Assembly (NCBI RefSeq): GCF_021404465.1
Contig: NZ_JABFTT010000014.1
Coordinates: forward strand, 91,510 to 155,509
Reading direction: 5' to 3'
Source of the DNA: Billgrantia zhangzhouensis
GTDB taxonomy: Bacteria > Pseudomonadota > Gammaproteobacteria > Pseudomonadales > Halomonadaceae
Length of the DNA: 64,000 nucleotides
Program-made: the position numbers and the translations under genes
Shown: piece by piece, positions 56,033-64,000 of the stretch
Numbering within the stretch: the stretch's first letter is position 1
Layout of the letters: each line of letters begins with the position of its first letter
Notes under the pieces: model-generated
What the model saw: the letters and a program-made list of their open reading frames with translations, nothing else
What the model was told of the DNA's origin: nothing
Database searches by the model: none

Positions 56033-57010
56033 CTAGGACAGGCAACGTTGCGTTGCGTTGTCTGCAACACGCGCTCTGGGCACCTTGGATTTCACTGAGG
56101 CCGGCTCTCTGCTCGGGTGCCATTCGACGGGCACTGCCTGGCGAAGGAAAGCGAGCAGGGCGCTCAAACGGCGTGGCCGAGGGCCGTAGGGATAGAGCAG
56201 CGTCACCGGCGCAGGGGCAAGACTCCATGCCGGCAGGCAACGCACCAGCGTGCCAGGATGGGCTCGCTCGCGTGCCGCTGCCATCCAGTCCGGCATGATC
56301 CCCAGGCCATGGCCACGGGCAATGGCATCGCCATGGAGCATCTGCTGATCGACGCGGAAGCGCGACTCGGGAGGGGTGAAACGAAACTCACCTTGCTGTG
56401 GATGGGTAAGGACCAGCCCATGCTCGGCTTCGCCGAGCAGGTCGATCCAGGCGTGCTGGGTCAGTTCCCGGGGATGCTGTGGTTCTCCGCGACGGGCGAA
56501 ATAGTCAGGATGGCCGTATAGGCTGCGGCTGAGCCAGCCCAGCACCTCCTGGCGCAATTCGCTGTCGTGAACCTCTCCCAGCCAAAGAGTCGCGGTTTGA
56601 CTGTCGGCGGACAGGGGCGGTGTGGTGCAGGTCTGAAGGATCAGGCGCACGGCGGGATAGCGGTCCATGAACTGCGCCAGGCTCGAGGCCAGCCAGCTAC
56701 GCGCCAGGGCGTTGTGCGTGGCCACATGCAGCTCACCGCTGACCTCCTCGCTCAGTTCCTCCAGGGCCTGCTGGCTCTGTTCGGCGAGCTCGAGGATCTG
56801 TCGGCAATAGGTATGGAAGAGCTGGCCGGCCTCGGTGGGCAGCAGGCGATTGGACTGACGGCGCAGCAGCGACTGGCCCAATTGGCGCTCCAACTGGGAG
56901 ATGCGCCGGCTCAATGTCGACTTGGCCAGGTTCAGGGCGCGGGCACTGCGAGTCAGGCTGCCGGAGCGCATGACATGGTCGAAGGCGAGCAGTTCGTCGA
57001 GATCGTGCAT
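56033..57010 (-). CDS. LysR-family regulator in the siderophore cluster
   Basis: Regulator of 325 aa with N-terminal helix-turn-helix (LLAFDHVMRSGSLTRSARAL, then NLAKSTLSRRISQLERQLG) and LysR effector domain. The ATG at 57010 places the HTH near residue 15 as usual; an in-frame ATG at 57061 would give an atypical leader. It sits between two iron-uptake transcripts and has a Fur-like box about 50 bases upstream, so it may be an iron-dependent activator. Confidence 0.85.
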   Translation of the reverse strand: MHDLDELLAFDHVMRSGSLTRSARALNLAKSTLSRRISQLERQLGQSLLRRQSNRLLPTEAGQLFHTYCRQILELAEQSQQALEELSEEVSGELHVATHNALARSWLASSLAQFMDRYPAVRLILQTCTTPPLSADSQTATLWLGEVHDSELRQEVLGWLSRSLYGHPDYFARRGEPQHPRELTQHAWIDLLGEAEHGLVLTHPQQGEFRFTPPESRFRVDQQMLHGDAIARGHGLGIMPDWMAAARERAHPGTLVRCLPAWSLAPAPVTLLYPYGPRPRRLSALLAFLRQAVPVEWHPSREPASVKSKVPRARVADNATQRCLS

Positions 57011-57062
57011 ATGGCAACCGCTAGCGATGAGGTATGTCGGCATTGTGCCAGTCTTGGCCATA

Positions 57063-57075
57063 AATGAAAATCATT
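57063..57075 (-). promoter_or_regulatory. Fur-box candidate upstream of the LysR gene
   Basis: On the reverse strand AATGATTTTCATT matches the Fur core in 11 of 13 positions. It could serve the LysR gene. Confidence 0.45.
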
Positions 57076-57280
57076 GCGTTTTTCCGTGACCTACTCGTGA
57101 ACTGACCGGTGTCGCCGTGGCAGGCATGGTGAAAGCTGGCCGCGTTCGCCTGGATGTGCGGCGCAAGTCGGCTTCCTGAACGTCAATTGCGCGATGAGTT
57201 CAAGCAGGTTCTGCTTCATGCAACGCACCGTTGCGCTAGAAGCCTCATGGATCGTGCTAGCGTCTCTCCTTCGTTGTGAT

Positions 57281-57294
57281 TGATTCTCATTATT
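57281..57294 (+). promoter_or_regulatory. Fur-box candidate for the first siderophore-binding protein
   Basis: TGATTCTCATTATT matches TGATAATCATTATC in 11 of 14 positions and ends 14 bases before the ATG at 57309. Confidence 0.55.
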
Positions 57295-57308
57295 TCGGAG
57301 ATATGGTG

Positions 57309-58190
57309 ATGCCCAGAAAGTGGTTGGTACCGGCACTGTCCATGGCGATGGTCGCTTTGCCCTTGGTGGTTCATGCCGAATCGCCCGGGGCCGGGGGTAA
57401 GCCCTCCGTGGTCAGCTTCGACTGGGGGAGTACGGATACGCTGGTGGCTCTCGGTCTCGAGGAATACCTCGTCGGCTTGCCGCACCAGTCGGCACCGGAC
57501 TACGTGGCGCATCTTCTCGAAGGCCGGCCGGACGTAGGGAGTCTCAAGGAGCCGGATACCGAGTCGCTGGCTGCCATCGCCCCGGATCTGATTCTGGTCA
57601 CCGGCCGCCAGGGCGAAGCAGGCCAGGCACTCGATGAGGTCGCCGAGGTGATGGATGTCTCCTTGACCGGGGGGGATTTCATCGAGGCTTTCGGCGACAA
57701 GGTGCGGCATCTGGCCGAGCGTTACGACGCCGTCATGCAGGCCGAGGCGGCTCTCGATGAACTCGACGCCTATATCGACCGGGCACGCGAGTCGCTGCCC
57801 GAGGGGGCGTCAGTGATGGTGGTGACTCACAATGACGGCAACTACTCCCTGCGCCACGAGCCGGTCGTGTTCGAACTGCTTCAGTTGGATACGCCGGCGG
57901 TGCCGGAGGGCGTGGAATCCGTTGCGCGGGGCAGTCGCACCTTCACCCCCATGACGCCGGGCACCATGGCTCGTATGAACCCCGACGTAGTGCTGGTCGT
58001 GGATCGCAGCGCAGCCATTGGGCAGGAAGCGCTGGACGTTGGCGTGCTGCGGGATGCGTTGGCCGCCGAAGGCGCCGAATCGATTTCAGTCGTCGTCCTG
58101 AATCCCGGTCTCTGGTACCTCTCGGGGGGTGGTCTGAACAGCGTGCACGCTCAGGTCGATGAGGTCGTGACGGCGCTCGAAAAGCGCTGA
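57309..58190 (+). CDS. Iron-siderophore ABC transporter substrate-binding protein (first copy)
   Basis: Periplasmic binding protein of 293 aa, signal peptide to VVHAES, FecB/FatB-like core: GSTDTLVALGLEEYLVGLP, VGSLKEPDTESLAAIAPDLI. The ATG at 57309 has CGGAG 8 bases upstream; further upstream in-frame starts (57276, 57303) lack a signal-peptide-like start. It heads the fec-type cluster but has its own Fur-like box. Confidence 0.85.
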   Translation: MPRKWLVPALSMAMVALPLVVHAESPGAGGKPSVVSFDWGSTDTLVALGLEEYLVGLPHQSAPDYVAHLLEGRPDVGSLKEPDTESLAAIAPDLILVTGRQGEAGQALDEVAEVMDVSLTGGDFIEAFGDKVRHLAERYDAVMQAEAALDELDAYIDRARESLPEGASVMVVTHNDGNYSLRHEPVVFELLQLDTPAVPEGVESVARGSRTFTPMTPGTMARMNPDVVLVVDRSAAIGQEALDVGVLRDALAAEGAESISVVVLNPGLWYLSGGGLNSVHAQVDEVVTALEKR

Positions 58191-58284
58191 TGGGTCTCGT
58201 TGTCCCTCCTATTCATGGCGCTGGGTGCATGTTGCGGATTGTCGAACGATGCGTTGCCACTGAAATGTAGGCAGCAATTAACTC

Positions 58285-58301
58285 TGATATTCATTATCAT
58301 T
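58285..58301 (+). promoter_or_regulatory. Fur box before the second siderophore-binding protein
   Basis: TGATATTCATTATCATT differs from the Fur consensus TGATAATCATTATCATT at one base. It lies about 55 bases upstream of the ATG at 58355. Confidence 0.8.
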
Positions 58302-58354
58302 CAGCCTGTTTGCGCTGCTGTGATCGGTGGCGCTTGCTCGAATCAGGAGAGCCT

Positions 58355-59290
58355 ATGCTACCGCTCCTTTCCAAGCCCCTCCGACCGGTCGCCATTGGCC
58401 TTGCGATCCTGCTTGCCCTGGCTTTCATGCCGGCCCAGGCAGCTACCGTGACGACCGCTTACGGAGACATCGAAGTGCCAAGCGCCCCCGAGCGCGTGGT
58501 GACCCTCCATGAAGGCGCCCTCGATACCGCCCTGGCGGTCGGCATCATGCCCTTGGGTGCCGTGACCACCCGTGGCGGCGACGGTGTGGCCCGCTACATC
58601 GAGGCCCATCTCGACGGCGAGCGCCCGACTATCGTCGGCGTGGTGCGCGAGATCAATCTGGAGGCCGTGTTGAGGCTGGAGCCGGACCTGATCCTGGCCC
58701 CGCCGCAGCTCTCCGAGTCGCAGTACCGGCTGCTCTCGCGCATGGCTCCTACCGTGGTGCCGCTATCCGAAGGGCTCGATCCCGAGCTGTGGCGGGACGA
58801 AACGCGTCTGTATGCCCAGGCCTTGGGGCGCGGGGCGGAAATCGAAGCGTTGCTCGAACAGGTCGATGCCAGGGCCGCCGAGATCGCCGAGCGCATCGTG
58901 GCCGATGAGGCGCCCAGTGCCGTGTTGGTACGTTGGATGCCGCAAGGTCCCATGGTCTTGTCCGCCGACCTGTTTACCGCCGGATTGGTACGTGCCGCCG
59001 GCGTAGCGATTCACGATGCCGGCCTGGTTCAAGAGGGCAAACCGCACAGCGATACCCTGAGCCTGGAGAACCTCTCCCGCGTCGATGCCGACTGGCTGTT
59101 CCTGGCTACGCTCAACGAGGAGGGTCGTGAAGCACTCGAGGCCGCCAAGGCATCGCCGGCTTTCTCCCGTCTCGACGTGGTCGCTCGCGATCAGGTCATA
59201 CCGGTCGATGGCCAACTGTGGACGAGTGCCTCCGGCCCACTGGCGGCACTAGCGATCCTCGATGAGCTAGACACCGCGCTGACGCCTTGA
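58355..59290 (+). CDS. Iron-siderophore ABC transporter substrate-binding protein (second copy, FecB-like)
   Basis: Periplasmic binding protein of 311 aa with signal peptide ending AQAAT. FecB-family stretches: VPSAPERVVTLHEGALDTAL, EINLEAVLRLEPDLILAPPQ. The ATG at 58355 follows AGGAGAGC. Its stop overlaps the permease start, so it is the dedicated binding protein of this importer. It differs clearly from the upstream copy and is not a simple duplicate. Confidence 0.88.
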   Translation: MLPLLSKPLRPVAIGLAILLALAFMPAQAATVTTAYGDIEVPSAPERVVTLHEGALDTALAVGIMPLGAVTTRGGDGVARYIEAHLDGERPTIVGVVREINLEAVLRLEPDLILAPPQLSESQYRLLSRMAPTVVPLSEGLDPELWRDETRLYAQALGRGAEIEALLEQVDARAAEIAERIVADEAPSAVLVRWMPQGPMVLSADLFTAGLVRAAGVAIHDAGLVQEGKPHSDTLSLENLSRVDADWLFLATLNEEGREALEAAKASPAFSRLDVVARDQVIPVDGQLWTSASGPLAALAILDELDTALTP

Positions 59291-60312
59291 TGGACGCGGT
59301 TCCTCTCTCGGGCGCACTTTCAGCCCGCCACCTCGCTATGAGGCTGGTGGGCTTAATGGTGCTACTGGTCTTGGTTTGCCTGGCCAGCCTGCTGCTGGGC
59401 GCCGGTGATGTCGGCCCGGCTAGGGCGCTTTCCGTATTGATGGGGCAGGGCGATGCCGAGGCCAGATTCGTTCTCGGCTCGCTGCGTTTGCCGCGTACTC
59501 TAATCGGGCTGGTAGTGGGGTTGTCGCTTGGCGTGGCTGGCGCTCTATTGCAGGCGGTCACGCGTAACCCGCTGGCCGAGCCGGGGCTGCTGGGTGTCAG
59601 CGCGGGTGCGGCCTTTGCCGTCGCGTTGGCGCTGCTATTGGGTGCCACCGCAACGACGATGCGGGTCGGCGTGGCCCAGCTCGGCGCCATGGCGGGTTGT
59701 CTCTGCGTACTGGGTGTGGCCCGGGTAAGTGGGGCCGGCAGTGATCCGGTGCGGCTAGTGCTGGCCGGCGCTGCCCTTACGGGCTTGCTCCTCTCGCTCA
59801 CCTCGCTGCTACTGCTGTTCGATCAGCGCGCCGCCGACGAGATTCGCTTCTGGATCGTAGGCAGCCTGGCCGGCCGGCGCCTCGAGCATCTCGTTGCTAT
59901 CCTGCCCAGCCTGTTGCTGGCCAGCGGGCTGGTACTTGCCGTGGCCCGCCCATTGGCAGCAATGGCGTTAGGTGAACGGATCGCGAGTGGCCTTGGGCAC
60001 CGCCCGGGACTGATCCGGCTGCTGGTGATCGTGGCCGTGGCGCTGCTGGTAGGAGCGGCCACCGCCACGGCTGGCCCCATCGCCTTCATCGGCCTGGTCG
60101 TACCGTTCGCCGCCCGGGCGCTGGCTGGTCCCGACATTCGCCGTACTCTGTGGTTCTGTCTGCCGCTGGGGCCGCTGATGGTGATTGCGGCCGACATCGT
60201 TTCGCGGTTGCTGGTCGCGCCTTCGGAAATGCCGCTGGGAGTGCTCACTGCCTTGTGTGGCGCCCCGGTGCTGGTGGCCGTGGTGCGAGCACGCCGCATG
60301 CCGACCCTCTGA
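59290..60312 (+). CDS. Iron-siderophore ABC transporter permease (FecC-like)
   Basis: FecCD permease of 340 aa with about nine helices: SLRLPRTLIGLVVGLSLGVA, AVTRNPLAEPGLLGVSAGAA, GPIAFIGLVVPFAARALAG. Its start is within the stop of the binding-protein gene. Confidence 0.92.
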   Translation: MDAVPLSGALSARHLAMRLVGLMVLLVLVCLASLLLGAGDVGPARALSVLMGQGDAEARFVLGSLRLPRTLIGLVVGLSLGVAGALLQAVTRNPLAEPGLLGVSAGAAFAVALALLLGATATTMRVGVAQLGAMAGCLCVLGVARVSGAGSDPVRLVLAGAALTGLLLSLTSLLLLFDQRAADEIRFWIVGSLAGRRLEHLVAILPSLLLASGLVLAVARPLAAMALGERIASGLGHRPGLIRLLVIVAVALLVGAATATAGPIAFIGLVVPFAARALAGPDIRRTLWFCLPLGPLMVIAADIVSRLLVAPSEMPLGVLTALCGAPVLVAVVRARRMPTL

Positions 60313-60315
60313 GTG

Positions 60316-61479
60316 ATGAGTATGGGAAGGGAAAGAGTCTCCATGTGCCGTGATGCCTCGGTCCACAACCAGGCGCGACAGTGGCCCGATGCAGAACGAT
60401 GCGAGGGGGACGCAACCGATGTCGTCGCCCCACCGGGGCACTGGCATCTTGCGTGGCAGGCGGCTGACGGCAGTGCCCCGTTTAGCCTGTTGATCGATCG
60501 ACGTGCCTTCGTGGCTGCCCTAATCCTGCTGCTGGCGCTGTTGACGGCATCGTTCGCCTACCTGGCCATGGGTAGCAGCTCGCTACCGCCACAGGCAGTG
60601 CTGGCGGCACTGGTGGGGCGCGGCGACATGATGGCCGTATTCCTGGTGCAGGAGCTGCGCTTGCCGCGACTGGCCGCTGCCTGTCTTACCGGCGCCGCCT
60701 TCGGCGTGGCCGGCTGCCTGATGCAGACCCTGGCTCGCAACCGCCTGGCTACCCCCGGCATCATCGGTATCGACAACGGCGCCACCGCCTTTGCCGTGGC
60801 CTCGGTGATCGGTCTGGGGGTCTCCCTGGCACCGCCGGCCATGGCCCTGGTGGGGGCGACCACAGCGGCTGCCTTGACCTTCGGCCTGGCCGCAGGCGGC
60901 GGTACCCGCGGCTACCGCTTCATCGTCGCCGGCATTGGCATTGGCGCCGTGTTCGGTGCCATCACCCAACTGCTGATGGCCAAGGTGCACATCGATACCG
61001 CCAACGCCGCCTATCCTTGGACAGTCGGCTCGCTCAATGCCCGACCGGCCGGGGCCGTCATGCTGCTTGCCGTCGGTTTGCCGCTCGGCTTGGGTGCTGC
61101 CCTCTGGCTCACCCGTGCACTCAGCCTGATGCGTTTCTCGGACGCCGTAGCGTCCGCTCTCGGCCTGCGCGTCTCACAACGGCGCTGGCAGGTACTGATG
61201 GTTTCGGTGCTGCTCACCGGACTTGCCGTCGCTGTCGCCGGACCGGTGGGGTTGATCGGCCTGATCGGCCCCGAAATCGCCCGTTCTCTCTCCTCGCCGC
61301 GAGGAGTGCCGGTCGTGGCCTCGGCGCTGGCGGGCGCGCTGGTCATGGTGCTGGCCGACCTGGCGGGGCGGGTGCTGCTCTCGCCCCTCGAGATCCCGGT
61401 GGGCATCGTCACCGCCGTGGTGGGCGGCCCCTGGCTGCTGTGGATACTATTGCGACCGGCTTCGAGGAACCTGGCATGA
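60316..61479 (+). CDS. Iron-siderophore ABC transporter permease (FecD-like)
   Basis: Second FecCD permease, 387 aa from the ATG at 60316. An ATG at 60343 has the purine-rich GGAAAGAG closer upstream and may be the real start; the first 60 residues are hydrophilic. Core motifs: LRLPRLAAACLTGAAFGVAG, NRLATPGIIGIDNGATAFAV, GPVGLIGLIGPEIARSL. It overlaps the ATPase gene by 4 bases. Confidence 0.9.
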   Translation: MSMGRERVSMCRDASVHNQARQWPDAERCEGDATDVVAPPGHWHLAWQAADGSAPFSLLIDRRAFVAALILLLALLTASFAYLAMGSSSLPPQAVLAALVGRGDMMAVFLVQELRLPRLAAACLTGAAFGVAGCLMQTLARNRLATPGIIGIDNGATAFAVASVIGLGVSLAPPAMALVGATTAAALTFGLAAGGGTRGYRFIVAGIGIGAVFGAITQLLMAKVHIDTANAAYPWTVGSLNARPAGAVMLLAVGLPLGLGAALWLTRALSLMRFSDAVASALGLRVSQRRWQVLMVSVLLTGLAVAVAGPVGLIGLIGPEIARSLSSPRGVPVVASALAGALVMVLADLAGRVLLSPLEIPVGIVTAVVGGPWLLWILLRPASRNLA

Positions 61480-62282
61480 CCCGACACCAACTCGCCACCC
61501 GCGACCTGACCCTGTGCCATGGCCGCGCGACCGTCATCGACCGCCTGGCGCTCTCCCTGCCGGTGGGAAAGGTCACCGCCATCGTCGGGCCCAACGGTTG
61601 CGGCAAGTCCACCCTGCTGGCCGGCCTCTCGCGCCTGCACGCACCCAAGCAGGGAACCGTGCTGCTCGATGGCAGAGACATTCAGCAGTTGCCGGCGCGA
61701 GAACTGGCGCGGCGCCTGGCACTGTTGCCCCAGGAGGCCACTGCTCCGGAGGGGCTGACCGTGGCGGAGCTGGTGCGCTTCGGCCGCCAGCCGCATCAGG
61801 GCTGGCTGCGCCAGTGGTCGGCGGAAGATCAACGGGTCGTGCACAAGGCGCTGGCCGAGGCCGACGTGGATGAACTGGCGGACCGGCCTCTCGATACCCT
61901 CTCCGGTGGCCAGCGGCAGCGTGCCTGGATCGCCATGACCATCGCTCAGCAGACACCGCTGCTGCTGCTCGACGAACCCACCTCGGCGCTCGATCTCGGT
62001 CACCAGATCGAAGTCTTCGAGCTGGTGCGGCGCCTTGCCGCCGAGGGGCGCACCGTAGTGATGGTGCTGCACGACTTGGCCAGCGCCTGCCGCTACGCCG
62101 ACCACCTGCTGGCGCTGCACAACGGCCAGCTGGTGGCCACGGGCCCACCGGGCGAAGTGGTCACCACCGAACTGGTACGCCGACTCTACGACATCGACTG
62201 CACGCTGATCCCCGACCCCGCTACCGGCAGCCTGCTGCTGGCCAACGTAAGGCGGGCGTCACGACACTCGGTAGAGGCATGA
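61476..62282 (+). CDS. Iron-siderophore ABC transporter ATP-binding protein (FecE-like)
   Basis: ATPase of 268 aa: Walker A GPNGCGKSTLLAGLSRLH near residue 37, signature LSGGQRQRAWIAMTIAQ, Walker B LLLLDEPTSALDL, H-loop VMVLHDLASA. The start is the ATG at 61476 coupled to the FecD-like gene; the longer open frame lies inside that gene. Confidence 0.93.
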   Translation: MTRHQLATRDLTLCHGRATVIDRLALSLPVGKVTAIVGPNGCGKSTLLAGLSRLHAPKQGTVLLDGRDIQQLPARELARRLALLPQEATAPEGLTVAELVRFGRQPHQGWLRQWSAEDQRVVHKALAEADVDELADRPLDTLSGGQRQRAWIAMTIAQQTPLLLLDEPTSALDLGHQIEVFELVRRLAAEGRTVVMVLHDLASACRYADHLLALHNGQLVATGPPGEVVTTELVRRLYDIDCTLIPDPATGSLLLANVRRASRHSVEA

Positions 62283-62581
62283 CCCGGTGAGATGGGTGTC
62301 AGTCGGTCCGCTGCACATCGCGCCATGTGGTGGAGCGCGGCGATAGGGTGCGCGCTGTACGATATTTCTTACAAATAAATAAGACATGGCTCACATGGCA
62401 GATGCTTTCTCTCCGGTGCTGCCTCGGGCTGCCTTCTGCTATGGTTCACGACTTCCTTTGTCGTCGCGGATAGAGTTTGCTCTGGCAATGGGGCTTGAGT
62501 CCCAAGGTTGCCACACTCTTCACACTCAGTGGCTATCGGCGTCGATAACCTAGGACGGCCCTGAGATGTGAGGCATGGCCA
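62283..62581. other. Intergenic region before the type VI secretion genes
   Basis: About 300 bases without a convincing ORF. The middle (about 62360-62390, ATATTTCTTACAAATAAATA) is AT-rich and may hold a promoter for the downstream genes. I found no terminator with a T-tract and no clear operator. Confidence 0.4.
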
Positions 62582-63754
62582 GTGTCAATTTATGATCTTC
62601 TTAGTCAGCGCTACACGCCTGACGTCGAGCCGCAAGAGCCTGCCGGCCAGCACGACGATTACCGTACGGACCGGCTACGCCTGGTGGACGGGGTCGCCGT
62701 GACGCCCGCCGGCATGGTGGCCGGGGGCGAGGTGCCGGAACGCACGGTGCCGGTCGTGTCGCCGGTACTTCAGGGCCCTGATGGCTTCCGCCTGCTCGTC
62801 CATGCCGTAAAGGATGTCGTGCCCGTGGAGGAGCCGCGGCTGGCGCGTCATTCCGCTAAGGCGTTGCGCCTGCATGCACTGATCCAGACGATATCCTTGG
62901 ATGCACTCATGCTACTCGAAGCGCTACCCGAAGGGGCCGGCTTCGATATCGTGGTGAGCGCTCCACTACGCTCGGCCGAGGCGGCCGAGGTCGTTATCGA
63001 CCGTCTCGGCGCCATGGTGGCGGCCAGCGCGTACGCTGCCGGGCTGGGAACCCTCCACCATAGCGATGGCGGCAGGGACCCCCATACCGTGCTCGGGGTA
63101 CAGGGAGCCGCAGGCCAGCCTTATGTGCTGTGGATCGGGGCGGACTCGCTGCTCGATCACGACGACATTGCCGGGCTGCACCGGCAGGGGCTGCTCGCCC
63201 TGGCGTCGCGGCAGGCCGGGATGTTTCCGGGTGAGGCCGCTTATGCGTTGCTGGTCCAGCGGATACCCGAAAGCGGGGAGGACGGCCCGGCACCGGGCTG
63301 GTGGCTCGAGGCCGCCACTCGGCTCGAACATCCGGCGCGCGATACCCTGTCCCTCCCGGACAGACAACGGCTGGTGGGCGATCTGCTGGCGCGCGTCTGG
63401 CCGGAAGGCGAAGACGGCGAGGCCTGCGCCCCGGCGTCTCTGGTCATGGACACGCTGGAACTGCCAGGGCGGGTCCCGGAGGTCCTCGGCCCCCTGCTGG
63501 AGCGCTGGCCGGCCCTGGACGTCATCGAACACGGGCTCAGTGTGAGCGCCTTGTGCGGCTGGCCGGGCGAGGCGCTGGTACCGCTGCAATGGGTTCTTGC
63601 GCTGGCATCGCTGGACCCCGGGGAAGACGCGCTACTGCTCAACCTGGCCGAGCCGAACGTCAGCCACGCCATGGCTCTGCATGCCTGCGCCCCGGCTGCG
63701 ACCCCCAATGAAGCCCCGCCGGCCCCGGCGGCGGTCGACCGCAGAAGGAGTTGA
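62582..63754 (+). CDS. VgrG-linked protein, possibly ketosynthase/thiolase-fold
   Basis: Protein of 390 aa from a GTG at 62582 (MSIYDLLSQRYTPDVEPQEP). It has no signal peptide. The middle and end (DIVVSAPLRSAEAAEVVIDR, VLWIGADSLLDHDDIAGLHR, PGEAAYALLV, then a Gly/Ala-rich hydrophobic finish) resemble beta-ketoacyl synthase domains such as those in some type VI secretion loci, without an obvious catalytic cysteine. It lies 2 bases before vgrG, so it may be a loading or adaptor protein. The assignment is tentative. Confidence 0.55.
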   Translation: MSIYDLLSQRYTPDVEPQEPAGQHDDYRTDRLRLVDGVAVTPAGMVAGGEVPERTVPVVSPVLQGPDGFRLLVHAVKDVVPVEEPRLARHSAKALRLHALIQTISLDALMLLEALPEGAGFDIVVSAPLRSAEAAEVVIDRLGAMVAASAYAAGLGTLHHSDGGRDPHTVLGVQGAAGQPYVLWIGADSLLDHDDIAGLHRQGLLALASRQAGMFPGEAAYALLVQRIPESGEDGPAPGWWLEAATRLEHPARDTLSLPDRQRLVGDLLARVWPEGEDGEACAPASLVMDTLELPGRVPEVLGPLLERWPALDVIEHGLSVSALCGWPGEALVPLQWVLALASLDPGEDALLLNLAEPNVSHAMALHACAPAATPNEAPPAPAAVDRRRS

Positions 63755-63756
63755 AC

Positions 63757-64000
63757 ATGGCGGACCCCCGTTGGCTGGAGGACATCCTGGCCTCCTTCGA
63801 CACCCCCCTGACCCAGCACGAGCGACTGTTGACCCTGCGCCTGGCGGGCACCGACTTCGTGCCCCACCGCCTGGTCGGCGAAGAGCGCCTCTCGCGCCCC
63901 TTCGCCTACACCCTGGACTGCGTCTCCCAGCGCGGCGACCTCGAACTCAAGCGGCTGATCGCCCAGCCCGCCGACCTCGCGGTGCGTCAGGCCGACGGCA
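63757..64000 (+). CDS. vgrG: Type VI secretion tip protein VgrG (partial)
   Basis: The first 81 codons of a VgrG/TssI spike protein, cut by the window end. The opening LTLRLAGTDFVPHRLVGEER followed by LSRPFAYTLDCVS is the conserved VgrG N-terminus (gp27-like domain). AAGGAG precedes the ATG at 63757. Any C-terminal effector extension lies outside the window. Confidence 0.85.
   Translation, partial: MADPRWLEDILASFDTPLTQHERLLTLRLAGTDFVPHRLVGEERLSRPFAYTLDCVSQRGDLELKRLIAQPADLAVRQADG

Overview
The window is a high-GC, densely coded stretch of a gammaproteobacterial chromosome. The gene set (respiratory nitrate reductase with Moco genes, creatine/sarcosine and betaine-type catabolism, TRAP and peptide uptake, heme and siderophore uptake, a VgrG start) and the style of the proteins suggest a halophilic member of the Halomonadaceae. 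That assignment is inference from gene content; there is no rRNA or other marker in the window.

Layout. (1) 1-13571: nitrate respiration and molybdenum cofactor. A cut-off, divergent sensor-kinase-like start (probably narX) faces narK, followed by narGHJI, a PpiC-type prolyl isomerase, moaB, moeA, a Crp/Fnr regulator, a DGC-domain cysteine protein and moaA. All run in one direction, mostly with overlapping or very close ends, so this is a nitrate reductase plus Moco-assembly unit. (2) 13796-27230: creatine to glycine/serine. A small unknown protein with creatinase, a LysR regulator, a 39-aa membrane peptide coupled to a sodium:solute symporter, a GbdR/SouR-like AraC regulator, then glyA-soxBDAG-purU. 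Creatinase would give sarcosine plus urea. Sarcosine oxidase then gives glycine and a folate-bound C1 unit, GlyA interconverts glycine and serine, and PurU releases formate. (3) 27324-38805: an S9 peptidase, a TetR regulator, a TRAP transporter, an N-methylproline/dimethylglycine-type demethylase, a ProC homologue and EtfBA. Decayed pieces of an aldehyde dehydrogenase and a thioesterase lie in the gaps. The TetR gene and the divergent demethylase/proC promoter share the same spaced TGTACA operator. (4) 38938-45419: a dipeptide/oligopeptide ABC transporter and a TauE/SafE permease. (5) 45430-53113: heme uptake (hmuTUV, TonB receptor) and anaerobic heme breakdown (hutW-hutX-chuY). A 26-bp near-perfect direct repeat made from the 3' end of the TauE gene flanks it, so it looks like an inserted module. 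(6) 53235-62282: a lipoprotein, a catecholate-type TonB receptor, a LysR regulator and a five-gene siderophore ABC system, with several Fur-like boxes. (7) 62582-64000: the start of a type VI secretion (vgrG) locus headed by a possible ketosynthase-fold protein.

The most notable points are the shared TGTACA operator array, the repeat-flanked heme module, the DGC protein inside the Moco operon, the tiny symporter partner, the two pseudogene scars and the VgrG-linked protein. I did not find a clearly new multi-gene system; these are the leads I consider most worth following.
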